A DNA stretch of 64,000 bases, taken from Nomia melanderi (taxonomy: Eukaryota; Arthropoda; Insecta; Hymenoptera; Halictidae). The DNA lies in the NCBI RefSeq assembly GCF_051020985.1, contig NC_135007.1, positions 434,001-498,000 on the forward strand. Direction: 5' to 3'. A program made the position numbers and the translations under genes. The notes below the pieces were generated by a model, which had not been told where the DNA came from, did not search any database, and worked only from the letters and a program-made list of their open reading frames with translations. Position 1 is the stretch's first letter. Each line of letters begins with the position of its first letter. Shown piece by piece: positions 13,136 through 25,128 of the stretch.

Positions 13136-13201
13136 TAGAATCATACGTTATCGAATTCAGGAGCGAATTGAAATTACCGATCGAATGATAGCATATTTTA
13201 A

Positions 13202-13694
13202 TACTACAACTACCGAGCGTTGAATATGATTGATATGTAATCCGTATAAAAATCGTAACGATAGATTATTTTCAGTTTCTTCGGACATTCATTGCAGTAT
13301 TCGAGTGAAACTATTTACTTTCGAATCATTTCGAATATTCAATGCTTTTAACACATTGAGCGCCGGCGATCTAAGAGACATTTAAAGCCTGAGCGTCGGC
13401 AATGTATCGGCCACTAGCCCAAACGCTGGCCCCATTCGCTTGTATCTGATCAATGAGTAGCCAAAAAAATATTCAAAACATTATACATTTTCGTAAAATA
13501 GTACATTTTAATTGCATATTCGTCATATACAATTTAACGGAAATCCATAAATCCGCATTATTGCGGGGCCGGCGCTCCAGCACAGACTCAGAATCCCGCG
13601 TTTTCACGGGGCCGGCGCTCAGTGTGTTAAAGTATCAATGATAGCGAAACAGGGAAATCAAAACTAGTCATTTTCATTGGTACGGTACTTTTAA
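13202..13694 (+). mobile_element. TTAA-type MITE family B, copy split by another MITE
   Basis: The left part (13,202-13,347) and right part (13,631-13,694) together align with the intact copy at 58,033-58,259. Shared blocks include GACATGTAATCC/GATATGTAATCC, CAGTATTCGAGTGAAACT and the end GGTACGG. The left flank is TTAA (13,198-13,201). The family A element sits exactly at a TTAA within it. Confidence 0.75.
13352..13626. mobile_element. TTAA-type MITE family A, copy 1 (nested in family B)
   Basis: A 275-base element flanked by TTAA at 13,348-13,351 and 13,627-13,630. The ends CACATTGAGCGCCGGC and GCCGGCGCTCAGTGTG are inverted repeats matching at 15 of 16 positions. TTAA duplication with CAC ends is the signature of piggyBac-superfamily transposition. 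The interior has no transposase, and the right part carries an extra copy of the CGGGGCCGGCGCT end, so it is non-autonomous. A second copy is at 55,044-55,387. Confidence 0.9.
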
Positions 13695-13939
13695 AGGGCA
13701 TTCTTGCGGCAATGTATAGTTCCAAATATGAATATGAACATTTTGTTTATTCCACCATTTTTACAAATTTGTCGATAATGATAAAAAACGCTGTTTATAA
13801 CAACGAAGGAATTTTTTAAAATCTTACTTGAACAGTTTTAAAAATTTGACAGAAACGTCATACGTTACTGATGTAATCACCTGCGTTTTGTTTGCATACG
13901 CATACTGCATCGTTTCGTTGGTTGGATTGTAGAAGAATA

Positions 13940-15630
13940 GTGTGTAGAAGGTTCAAAGAAACAGGACTATGGAATAAAGGAAGAGCAGTGAAAAAGATGA
14001 GAGTGGAGGATGGAAAAGAGTGATCAGGATGGGATGAAGGAATTAGTCATTTCTATGAAAAACAATCGATGAAAAGGTTACAGAAGGCGAATAAGAAATG
14101 GAGGAGAGTTAAATGTTGAAAGGAAACGTGGATGTGGTAAGAGAAAGTAGGGGAAAGTAAAATATTTACCATCTGGGATAAAAAACAAGAAGAAATGATA
14201 AGAAGGGACAGGAGAAAGGGAAGCGAGAATAAGAAAGTTAGAATGGAAGTAGTGAACTGGGAAGGTGGAAGCAGGGAGAACAAAATGTACTAGTAAGAAG
14301 GATACGGGGAAGGGGAGAAAATTCGGGAAGAGACAAAGTAAAGAACATACATATATTATATATGCATGTAGAAATGTGACGGAAATAGAAGATATTAAAC
14401 TGTTAAACAAGAGTAGATAGAGTAAAAAGTCAACTAAATGAAAGTAGGAAATGGTGAAGGAAAGGGAAAAATTCAAAGGAAAAAGAAAATGGGCGAGAAT
14501 TTTAATAAAAGAATCTTCGAAGAGTGAAATGTACAGAATGATCCAAATTAAGATGTCTAGAGATTATTACAAACTGTGGCAAAACTGTAGAAATAGAGTA
14601 AAGAGAAGAAGGAAAGCAGAACAGAACGAAATTATTGGTGAAAATAAAAAGTGGCTAGTGAATCACGTGGAAAGAAGTGTAAGTGCAAGGAGACAGAGAT
14701 TTAACACGAGATAAGTCAAAAAAGAATTAGAGAAGAGGAACATGAGAGGAAAGGAGAGGAAATAGTAATAGCAACGAATATAGACGGGAATAAGTACAGG
14801 AACCTATGTAGCTGGGTATGAAAGACAAACTAAAACACGCTAAACAAACTTGCACACTAAACTATGGGATTAATCCAATAATTAAAAAAGAACATCGGCA
14901 ATATGCTTCGTCGAACTTATGTATGCATGGATGTTTGCTCTAGATGGATGTTTGCTCTTAGCTTGTATGTACATATTGGAGCTGAAAGAGGAACTTGATA
15001 AGGAAAGAAGTGAAAGTCTCCTTAGAGCAGGAAACGAATGTGGAAAAGACGAAGGTCATGAAACGCAGAAAACAAAGAGGAAGGAAGGAAAGATAGTATA
15101 GAAGTGATAAGAAGAGAAAACCAAGGAGATAAAAACGTTTACATACTTGAGGTTCAGGTTGACTCGCATAACGGGGATGTGTACAAAAATTGAACTAGGA
15201 GTGATACGCATAATGAATGGGAGCAGGTGGAAGGAGCAGGCAAGAGAATACCAAAAAGGTCGAGGAAAAATTGCCGAACAGACAAATTGAAGAAAGCGTA
15301 TGGGCAAGAAAATGTTGAAACGAAGTGAAGGAAAAGATAAATTGACTCGGATAAGAAAAGAGGATATGAGTAGTAAATTGAAAGAAAAAGGAAAATTGAA
15401 TAAAAGTGCCATAGTATAATAAATTCTAGAAAGAAATTGTTGCGCTACATCGTCTCGAAGATATAAAAGAAGGAAGAAATAATGATTGAAATAACGAAAT
15501 CCGAAATTCGAGTTCTACGATGTGACAAGGATATTAAGTGTGGAGAAAGAATGTAGAATATGCAACTGGGAGGGTGAAAATGGAAGTACGTGCTGGCGGA
15601 ATCTGAAAGGAAAGAAGGACCCAGTGGAAT
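13940..15630 (+). mobile_element. degenerate LINE (non-LTR retrotransposon) relic
   Basis: A long GA-rich plus strand encodes, across several frames, pieces resembling hymenopteran LINE ORF2. There is a basic Lys/Arg/Glu-rich segment (14,451-14,714), then KEIKTFTYLRFRL at about 15,123, like the thumb-region motif that follows the polymerase palm in such elements. Near 15,550-15,600 is the C-terminal zinc-finger-like ECRICNWEGENGSTCW. The catalytic FADD-type palm motif was not found, and stops and frameshifts are frequent, so it is dead. A fold-back element begins directly at its 3' end (15,636). Confidence 0.45.
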
Positions 15631-15635
15631 AATAT

Positions 15636-16250
15636 ACAGGGTATCCTGTGACTCACGGTTAATTAATTATAAGGTCATTCTACATGTAAAAATGAGTCGA
15701 AAAAATAGAATAAAATGTTTTCCTGCGAGTCTTCGTTTTCGAGAAAATCGAGGTCGAAAATTTACTCGATACGTGTACACTCGGTACATGTCGACTTTGT
15801 GCGTCTCACTATACACTCTTGTTTTGATTCTTATTTGTATTTAAAGACATAATAATGGCCTCGATTGATAGTTTATCGTTCGTGCTATTCTATTAGCGGT
15901 ATAATTATTCAGTATCTAACAGTTTCTCAGTATGGCAGCTTATTCGAATAGTGAGTATACGGATTTGATTCTCGCACTTGGAGCGTGCGAGGGTAATTTG
16001 AATGCCACTTCGCGTTTGTATCAAGAAGTATCCGCATTTTGTCATTATTATGTCTTTAAATACAAATAAGAATCAAAACAAGAGTGTATGGTGAGATGCA
16101 CAAAGTCGACATGTAGTCCAGTAAATTTTCGACTTCGATTTTCTCGAAAACGAAGACTCGCAGGAAAACATTTTATTCTGTTCTTTCGATTCATTTTTAC
16201 ATGTAGAATGACCTCCTAATCGGTTGACCATGAGTCGCGGGACACCCTAT
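15636..16250. mobile_element. fold-back MITE with arms of about 220 bases
   Basis: The left arm (15,636-15,860) and right arm (16,035-16,250) are inverted copies. Shared blocks include TCATTCTACATGTAAAAATG, GAGTCTTCGTTTTCGAGAAA and ACAAAGTCGACATGT. The outermost bases read AGGGTNTCC on both sides, and TATA sequences flank them. The centre of about 175 bases is unrelated unique sequence. No transposase is present. It may be a Tc1/mariner-type derivative given the TA-rich flanks, but its class is unproven. Confidence 0.8.
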
Positions 16251-16339
16251 ATATATAACAGTAAGGCGGATATGAAAGGACGCCGCGGCAGGTACATACT
16301 TACATCGGTACTTTGCGTTGTTCAGGAGATAGTCCTTGG

Positions 16340-16660
16340 AAAGAATGCGGATCTAATTGATCAGTTTTCATCAGGGGTTGAAAGCAGTTATGGTATCGGT
16401 TCCGGTTCTTGAAACAGTTATGGAGAACCAATATAGGATCATAACTGTTATTAGATATATCGGTTCTGTGTGGGCTCTACAACCGTTATTTGTCAGAATT
16501 TCTTATTTATTTTTCCAGATATAACAGTCGGAACCGAAACCGATATATCTGATAATAATTATGACTTTATTTCGATAACTGTCTCAGTCGGAACCGATAT
16601 GTGTATTTATATACAACAGTTTCATCCAGTTCTATTCGTAACCTTCTCGGTTTCTGGTTT
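16340..16660. repeat. cluster of ATCGGTTCCG / CGGAACCGAT words
   Basis: The words CGGTTCCGG, TCGGAACCGAAACCGATATAT and GTCGGAACCGATAT recur in both orientations, with ACAGTTAT/ATAACTGTT between them. It looks like a degenerate inverted tandem array or the interior of a fold-back element. Confidence 0.45.
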
Positions 16661-16755
16661 TCATCTGTTCTTATCTCATTTTCGATACTAATTTGCTTTT
16701 CGCCAATACGGTTGCACATAAACAATCAAAATTATAAATAAGATGCATAACGAGA
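16655..16755 (+). repeat. dispersed repeat J, copy 2
   Basis: Shares CTTATCTCATTTTCGATACT, AATTTGCTTTTCGCCAATAC and CAATCAAAATTA with 50,540-50,630, and its core with 10,990-11,045. Unclassified short interspersed repeat. Confidence 0.6.
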
Positions 16756-16837
16756 GACTCTATAAGTCATTTTCCCTACAATGTTTTTTTTCATGTAATA
16801 GGCATTTTTGGGAAAAATATATTTTCTGGATACCAAA

Positions 16838-17645
16838 GGATAATTATTTACAACGCTGATTCCTCGCCGGATTCGATAATCTGGAAATTTGTTGTGAGGG
16901 ACTTGGTTTTGAAAAACCTTTTTCTATACATGTTACGGCTACTCAATCTTAATTTTCCAGATATTCGAAAAAATATGCCCGGGAATGGGCAGTTTTCGTA
17001 CTTATTTACAGAAAGAGTAACTCTCGTATGACATATGACGTATATTGTTAAGGTCATTGTTCTATAGACGCAGAACTTTAAACTTTTCGACAGGGAGTGT
17101 CGCTTTAAAAGTTAGGAAGCATTTAAGTTTCGTATTGCGCTAGAAATGTTCGTCTTCATTTTCATTTATTGAAGTTGTGTTCCTTATCATATGTGTACTC
17201 GAAGATTATTTAGATACTGAAGAATGCTATTAGTGGGGCTAGTTTTTCCAGAGTGGGGTGCAGCCCCCCCTCCGACCAGAGAAATCAGCCCCACTAATAA
17301 CAATTTCTATTATTTAGATGAAGCTCAAAAACACATATAGAAACTTTAATGCTTCATAACTTTTGAACCAACGATCACTGTCAAAGAGTTTACAGATAAC
17401 GGTGTATAGAACAATGACTTTAATAATATACGTCAAACGAAATCATACGAAAGTAATACTTTTTTTAAATAAATACGAAAACTCCTCATTCCCAGACATA
17501 TTTTTGCGACTATCAAGAAAACTAAAAACGAGCGGCGGTAATATGTATAAGGGAAAGTTGTTCAAAATGATGACCTCGACCACATACCTCAAGGTCATCC
17601 AAATCGGTGAGGAATCAGTGTTGTAAATAAAATAATTACCTATCA
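16838..17645. mobile_element. large fold-back element, about 0.8 kb, near-complete inverted arms
   Basis: Sequence from 16,838 (GGATAATTATTTACAAC) inward is the diverged inverted copy of sequence running back from 17,645. Shared blocks include GATTCCTC, TATACGTCA/TGACGTATA, AGAACAATGAC and AGTTTAAAGT-type words. The arms of about 400 bases meet near 17,258, where TTAGTGGGGCT and AGCCCCACTAA flank a short GC-rich core. Open frames on both strands in the arms (16,848-17,057 minus; 17,363-17,626 plus) are mirror images of each other and encode similar peptides, as expected of an inverted repeat. Confidence 0.8.
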
Positions 17646-17649
17646 AAGT

Positions 17650-19050
17650 TTTATGAATTCAAACGTCTTTACAGCCATTACGGACTTTTTTAGGGGCTGA
17701 ATCCATAGCGGATTTGAAGATTGGAGTTTTCTATTTATAACGATCTCTTAGAACTTGTTTTACGATTGTTTTCCGTGATTTCATTGAATTGTAAACGACA
17801 AGCGTGCCCTGGGCATTAGAACAACCGGAAGTATACGACACGAAAGTTGCACGTGCGGTCGGACTTGAAGATACTTCATACATGTATGTGGTGTGTGCGG
17901 TTAACCCGCGTTAAATGCCTACAGTAGGCTTTTTCATTCAAAATTCAATAAAATGGCACAAAGAATCGTTCTTAAAGTTTGAAGATAACATTGTAAAGAG
18001 GATAATTTAATTTTCAATCTAAATTTCTTAATGATTCGAGCGAATTCGTAAAATATTACACGAGGAAAAAACGTTACAGAAAAGAACAGTTTATGGGAGG
18101 CGAAAGTGAATGCATCGCGCTTTAAAATGAGTTCACGTGGAATGTGGTATGGCTTGTTGTTGTAAAGTTTAGAGATCCTTTAGTTTTATGGAGCAATAAA
18201 TAATGTGTAACACAGTGCAAAAATGTGCAAAGCGATATGTAGAGGAAAGAGATTCTGTATCCCGCAAGAAAAATAAAGAAAATACCACTATTATTTACGT
18301 TTTCTCCTGTTGATTTCAAATAGTATAGTTGCAAAAAAAGGGAGAAACGACACTGAAACATTAATATTTGTGAAAGCGTTATGCAGAAATGATAAACCAG
18401 TTAGCAGAACAACGAAGGAGTAAGAGGGGTATGTTTCTTCTTTAACGCTTTCATAACTTTTCATAGCGTTTTCTCGTATGATGTTACCATGCCGATTAAT
18501 AACGAAAGTACGTACCACGGAAGGTGAGGATATTAAAATTTCAGTACCAATGGTATTCATTAGATGCCAATTTTGTCACCTGTGTCACCTGTGTGGCTGT
18601 TCCCACGGTCTTCGGATGACTTTTAAAGTCGAAATTGTCGAACAATGCAAAGCATGTTCCTAATTTTAGTAGATAGCGGATGTCGTAATCGACAAGCATC
18701 GACGTCAAACGCTGAAATCAAGGGAGGAACACGATGGTCAATGAGAAGAGGTAAACGTACGTCGTGCTAGTGGAGGGGGGAAATCCATGCACCAACTCTC
18801 AACGGCGACACTGCAGCATTTTTTCAAAGGAAATGTAATTGGATACGGTAGAAAGATATTTATCTGGCTGGAATATTCGTACCTATGTATCTCTTAAATT
18901 GACTATTCGAAATGGGTTAGTACAACAAGACAACTATTAATAATATTTCTTCAATTATTTTTTCTTCAAATATCAAAATTACAATATTATTGGTGTTTCC
19001 TTAAATTATAATATGTACTAAAGTTTTGCTGAAATATTTGTATTAAGATT
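17650..19050. other. mixed non-coding stretch
   Basis: No supported gene. Short open frames at 18,122-18,560 (minus) and 18,478-18,663 (plus) overlap antisense and lack domains. The last one includes a CHLCHLCGCSHG-like Cys/His cluster too short to call. Confidence 0.4.
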
Positions 19051-19058
19051 CGCGTTAA

Positions 19059-19285
19059 CGCGTTGATGTTCTCGCTGTCACGAGAATGTCGAATGTGTTG
19101 AACAATATTATTTATTCCTTCATGGAAAAAATAAATGGTATTAGAAACAGTTTTAATATGGTATCACAGTTTTTATGTTACGCTATTATTTAGTTACTTA
19201 CGTAACTAAATATTTTTATTGTAACCTGCCCAAGCAATTCGGAAGCTCCGGTCATCGGTGACTAGGTACCATGGCACTAGACGCG
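19059..19285. mobile_element. TTAA-type MITE family D, copy 1
   Basis: A 227-base element flanked by TTAA (19,055-19,058 and 19,286-19,289), with ends CGCGTTGATG and TAGACGCG. The right subterminal part (TTCGGAAGCTCCGGTCATCG) is shared with the copies at 24,163 (inverted) and 28,804. Confidence 0.75.
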
Positions 19286-19289
19286 TTAA

Positions 19290-20276
19290 GTTTATATAAT
19301 ATTAGGCATTTATAGATGGAAAAAATTTCTTGGATTAAGAAACAAAGTAAAAATTATTAAACCAACGTATGTTAATTGAAGCATTTTAATTGGAAATGGT
19401 AACTAAGTAATCAACAATGAAACTCGAGTAATTAGACCATTTTGGCCATTATAGAAGACAAGTTGTCTAACGACGTGGCAAACAAGGAAGTTTCGGCATC
19501 CTTTATGCAACGTTGATCGATAGTTATGAAAGAGATACTTTATCCATACACTGTTCTTGTGTATTATTCATAAATATGTTAATAAAGTTGAGAATGCAAC
19601 CTCAATACTTAAAACTATAGACAACAAATATCAGGCGTTATATCTTATTGTTTCTCATTATGTTATTTGTACAGGTGGAGCAATTAACAAGTTTATTTTG
19701 GAAAAATACTGAAAATTTTACTATAAGGTAAGTGAAGAAATTTGGTAGAGCACCGTTAATATTTCTAATATGACAGAGGAATGTAATATATCGTTTGCAA
19801 TGATTCTGACAAGAAAAAATCATTTAAACATTTTCAAAATTCACACATTTTATTGCAAATTTAATTTAACTTTTAGTAGTTAACGGATTTAACCTTTTAA
19901 GTTCCTGTTTCAATTAGAATATGGGACACGAGGAATAATTTTGAAGTCAAATTAGAAGAGTGAAACAGACGATTGTATAGAGGTAAAAACCTCTTATTTT
20001 AGTCAAAGATGTAGTACTACCGTTGCACACGATAGATCAGTATTTCTCAACCTTATTCTCAACGTGTACCAGTAAAATACAGCATAATTTTATACGAAAT
20101 AATTGAAAAACAAAGGACAATAAAATCGCCAAATGATCAATACCGTATCGCGAGATCCGTACAGATTTTTGTGGATCGATGTAATTTGTTCGTAGACTGG
20201 TTGTCGATATTCACTGTGATAATCGGTGTGCAGAAAAATTGGTTCCATTGCTTTGTTATTACACTGTATGTTCTCG
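19290..20276. other. AT-rich non-coding stretch
   Basis: No supported gene or repeat. The minus-strand frame at 19,638-19,823 is short and motif-less. Confidence 0.4.
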
Positions 20277-20560
20277 GACACCCTATGTAGATACATACGG
20301 CTCACTCGATTCGTGTTTTTGTTCCTCTCTTCCTTGGGTGAGGGAGGTCGTCAGGCTACGACTTCCTATTGGCAATTTAACGCATGTCATCGTATTCTAT
20401 CTATCAAAAGCCGTTGTCCAGCTACTAAAGCCCCATTATTCAGTCCATTCGTACGTGTGCGATCACGAGGAAACGCGAAGCAAGTGCGACGCCTATATAT
20501 AGGGTGACCGCGCAACTGTCACACGTCGTAGCTCGTTTATCAGTAGAATTTGAAAAATAA
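20277..20560 (+). promoter_or_regulatory. CpG-rich block with TATA-like box; possible promoter or short TIR element
   Basis: A locally GC-rich 280 bases with an inverted CCAAT-like ATTGG near 20,367 and CTATATATAG at 20,491-20,500, followed by GTAGCTCG and an initiator-like TTATCAGTAG near 20,536. GGACACCCTAT at 20,277 and ATAGGGTGAC at 20,497 are also inverted, like the ends of other elements in this window, so a small transposon is an equal alternative. Two overlapping plus frames (20,226-20,507) have no recognisable product. Confidence 0.3.
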
Positions 20561-23517
20561 ACTTTACATGCAAGCGAGGAAAATAAACAGTTCAAACAAT
20601 ATTACAATTGCAGAACCATACACTTTTTCCAAATGCGATGATTATATTTATTTTTACATGGAGTACATTCCATGGTCGTTCTGAATAAAAATGTTTGGAG
20701 GTGAAATACTCAAAAAATAATGAATTCGTGAGACTTTTTTAAACAAATTATTCTAAAAAGTGTTCAAACGCTTCTTCATTGTATATATTTTAAACATCCA
20801 TTAACCGCTGTTCAATTATTTTTAAACTCGAATGAAGAAGCGAATTGCGGTTGTTGCTGTAGAATGCAGAAGGGAAGGTGACATTGTAGTCCTCTCGTGA
20901 TTTTCCATGTTATAACAGAAACACCTTGTAATTAATGGTGTTCTTTGTTACATTTATTTGAATTATGTATGGATGAACAAATTTACACTACATAATGCAC
21001 TATTTCTGCCAATAAAGAAAGTTTTATGTCGTTCCGAAAAAGAAGTATTTCTTGAAAATTGTGTAAGTTAAAGAATCGTGTGTTGGAATATATTTTATAG
21101 AAGGTTTATAGAATCGGTATTTATAAGTGAAATTATCTTATTATTGATACTTTCAAATATAAAGTTAAAATTTTCCAAGTTACGCATGTTAGTATTTTGG
21201 CCCCCCATAAGGAAGAATAATGTGACCTCCGAAAGAATCATTATTATATTAAAGTTATTTCATTTTTGACTTTTGTTATGTTATATGAGTGTATTCGGTG
21301 GAAATCCAATATTCGGTAAAACAACATTATACGTATTAACCTAATTACGAGTCCTTAGTAAATGCATATTGAGCGAAAAAGAAATATGGTATAATTATGT
21401 ATATACATAAAAAAACTAGCTTTATTTGTTTACTTTCAATTGTAAAATGCTGCTAAAAATGATTTTTTTATCATTTTTGATAGGGGCCATATTACCCTCA
21501 CTTTCGTAAGATTTCCGAAAATGACTTATCTTCGTAATACGTATTAAACTCAATTAAATTGTTTTCCTTTTACTTTCACCTTTTGTCAAGTAACCTTATT
21601 AGTTTACCTACATGTTATGCAAAAATTTTAAGGAATACAAGTTACGAATCAAATATGAGAAAAAAATACAAAACTGAGGGGCCAAATCACGTTTTCCTCT
21701 AGTATTCTTTGCTCCTTCCAGTGTTTCAAAAAATGTATACGATAGGTGTATTAATGTACCGCCAAGGTGTTCATTGTTAAGAAATATAATCAATATTGAT
21801 ATTTAGGCTTATAAATTACACGTTAATATCGAATTTTATTGGATAATTTTGGTCGATGCATATTCGTCGCAGCTGGAGAATCGAAAAGCGATGTGTAAAA
21901 TGTTCAAAGTGCGATAGTGATGCGTTTATAAACCTTCTCCAATAAAAAAATTTATTTTAAAAACTAGTCAAGTAAGTCGGTCACTTACTTCTCACTTCCT
22001 GTACATTTTGCCCCAATATTTTAAGAGGTTTGATAAATGTTGAAAGAATTCGATCTGTGCAAATAAGGATCTAGGTACATTCTTATTAAAAAAGGATAAT
22101 GTAACTTTACATGCACAAGCATCGTTGTGCTTGCGAAAATGCTATATTTCTACGAATATAACACTTTTTGAGCCATTCTTCTTTTCCTTTTTCAATTCTA
22201 CTAAAAAAAGGTGCCATGGTTTGTTGTAGTTGCATAGACAACTCCGCATGGCATGAAACTCGCTTTCCAGTATTCCGCAGGCATTCGCAGCAACGACTGG
22301 CAAAACGCCGACAATAAGAGAAAGTCCCGGTCGCCTTTTACATTTTAGGCTTACGAGTTCGTAGAACCGCATATTTACAGCTTTCCTGCAAAACGTACGG
22401 CGTCTTTTATATTTTACGCTCCGACCAATTACATTGTTCCTACTAAACTTTGAACTCTTCTCATATATGTATATTCCAACGTCCACGTAGCTTGATTTAC
22501 GTATATCGACTACAAATTTGATTACTTTAATTTTGAAAAAAAAGACAAATTTGCAACTTCTTAAATATTTTGTGCTTCAGCTTGGAAAGCTGCACAAATA
22601 CTCCTTGCAGAAAATAATTCTATAAAATTTTTTAAATATTCATATAAAATTTCGAGCGGTTAAACATGTTTAAAGAATCTTTAGAGTGAGTGAGACACCT
22701 ATTGCGCATTTATTCTTTTGCATATTTTTTAATTTATTTTCAAAAGTAAGGGACTAAGATAACATTTAACTAAACCACTGCAATAAAACGAATTCCATTT
22801 TTAACTAAACAAGTCAGATAGTTCCACAATGCGCGAAATGTATACCACAAGCGATCTTCGACGCTAAAGATCGCTTGACATTTTTATGTTGAAAATTATT
22901 TTATTTTATTACGAAAATAATAACTCGATAGGTACTAGTTTGTAATTGTGTTTCCCTTTTATAATAAAATATATTTTATACTATCCACTACACTAATTTA
23001 CAAAATATTTTATTTTATTTGAAAATTTCAATACCTAGGATAGTTTGTTTTTCAGGCATAAATCCAATCAAACTATTAAAGTAAAAAATAATGATTTTAA
23101 AAACACTTTCTTTCGGGCACTATGATAAGTGCTTTATATTTTGTTTTATACAATTCTTTTAGTTGTAAATAATTTGTAAACATTAAATAGACTACTGAAA
23201 TAGACTGTTATAATTCTATGTACGAAATCTGTGCTGTATATCGACAGTGAGAGAAACGTGAAGTGATCGTTGACGTTGAAGATCACTGGCGCTGTCTCAT
23301 ACATCGCTAATTGCAAGGATTTCAATTGTTCGATCGAAAAGAATGTTTATATCGCAGACTTCTTTGATGGTCTCGATGCAAATTAGGTCTGCCCTATCGG
23401 ATGGGTTAAATAATTTTTGCCTGAGATTCATGTTTATTTAAAATACACGTGCGTAACAGGTGTCCCCGTTCGCTTTAAAGCTTCCTTGAAGAAGTTTAAA
23501 TGTTCATAATGATACAA

Positions 23518-23519
<2 letters not shown>
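20561..23519. other. AT-rich non-coding stretch
   Basis: No supported gene. The minus frame at 22,142-22,486 (114 residues) lies in a less AT-rich patch and contains scattered Cys but no family pattern. AAGCGATCTTCGACGCTAAAGATCGCTTG at about 22,849-22,877 forms a hairpin with an AAGCGATCTT stem. Confidence 0.4.
22849..22877. repeat. short perfect hairpin
   Basis: CAAGCGATCTT pairs with AAGATCGCTTG around an 8-base centre. No T-run or neighbouring gene gives it a role. Confidence 0.4.

Positions 23520-23552
<33 letters not shown>
23520..23552. repeat. (TA)n microsatellite
   Basis: About 16 uninterrupted TA units. Confidence 0.95.
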
Positions 23553-23555
<3 letters not shown>

Positions 23556-24162
23556 TTTTATTTGAGAGGAGATTCTGTAGGAATATTTTATATAGGAAAC
23601 ATTCGTTAGCTGTTACAGTTTGGAACACGAAATATTTTTCAGTTGATAAATTCAATTCGTCTTTCAGAACTACATTTCTTGAGAGCTCAAGAATAGAGAA
23701 GAAAAATTGTTAGAATCGTATTTGAATCATATTTCGTGCTAGACACTGTTATCAACGCTCGCAAGAAATTTAAATGATTACGCAGTTCGGATGCAGTCCC
23801 AGAGCTATATTAGAAAGTAACCAAGACTCGTACCTTTCACTTGCAAAAATTCGTATGTCTTGATCGACTTGGATACATGTATGTAGTTTGTAGATATTAC
23901 CGCTATAGTTTTTACTGCATCTGATTTTAAGAGATCATACCCATAATCTCATATTTACGAATCGATTCCTATATTTTTGTAGTTACAAATTTACAGCTTT
24001 TCAAGGCACGTCTTTATAGTTGTTAACTAAACTCAGTTAACTCACACTAAAAGATATGCATCTATTCTTTATTAATGGAGTTTAAATATTATTTTGAAAT
24101 GTTCATGTGATTAAATATTACCTAATGTTCAATATTATTTCTGTTGTTGTTAAACCCTTTAA

Positions 24163-24389
24163 CACGTTAAATGCCATATCAGTCACCGAAGACCGACACT
24201 TCCGAATTGCTAGAAAATAATTATAATTTAATATTATTAATAATAATAGTAAATTACGTTTAATAACGTAAGAAAGTTGACCACAGTGTAATGTAAGAAT
24301 TATGATGTCACCAATTAATAATTGTTCCTATTTATCTTTGCTACGAAAGAATTAGTAAAACACTTTAGATTTCCGTCGCGCTTAACGTG
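24163..24389. mobile_element. TTAA-type MITE family D, copy 2 (inverted)
   Basis: Flanked by TTAA (24,159-24,162 and 24,390-24,393), with ends CACGTTAA and TTAACGTG. The subterminal CACTTCCGAATTGC is the reverse complement of the right subterminal block of the copies at 19,059 and 28,804. Confidence 0.8.
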
Positions 24390-25128
24390 TTAACATTCGA
24401 TTGTAATGCATGTTGTTGCACAGCAGAGTTCAACAAGCAAATAAAATGTCCCAAAACACGAATTTCCATTTCGGAAGACTTAGCTAAAATCCATTTAAAT
24501 ATTCTGTTGAACGTCTTTCGTCGATAAATGCTATAATTTTACGAACAAATTGTAAAGTTATAGTTTAAATCGTTTAAGTTCCTTCCATGACATTTTGGTA
24601 AATTTAACATGTCAAATTGTTGATCACTAAATGTTAAATTATCGAACCAAAATTGTCAAATTATCATATACAATAAATATTTATATACTACTTAAGTTTT
24701 ACATATAATATCAAATTACTTATCAAAATACAAAATTCTAGATATATTTCTCCAGAAAAAGTAAAATTAAGAATAATGTTAATAATCATTGTAACAGCAA
24801 TAATGATAACGATTGAATCAACCGAACATTGACAATCACTCGACATTAATCTTTGATGGTTTTACAATGCGGTTCTATGGAAGTAATAATTGTAACAGAC
24901 ATTCAAATTAATCATAATCGTACATTATTACTCGTGTATGCATGCATACAGTTTGTCTCGCAAGAGCGCATTGACTGTATTCCTGTGAAAATAAATATAT
25001 ATGTAAAAAATTTGATATGCATAGAAAATTCATTTAAAATTTTTACTAAATAATGAATCTAATCTACTCCGTTATCTATTGTTATCTACCGTACCGTTAT
25101 CTATATTTTTCGAAATGCTTTTTGTTAA

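Noticed and set aside
18478..18663. Possible zinc finger (Cys/His cluster CHLCHLCGCSHG)
   Set aside because: The spacing fits no known finger, the frame is only 61 codons, and no flanking exon supports it.
23520..23552. Replication-origin or MAR-like TA run
   Set aside because: A plain microsatellite; nothing else supports a functional role.
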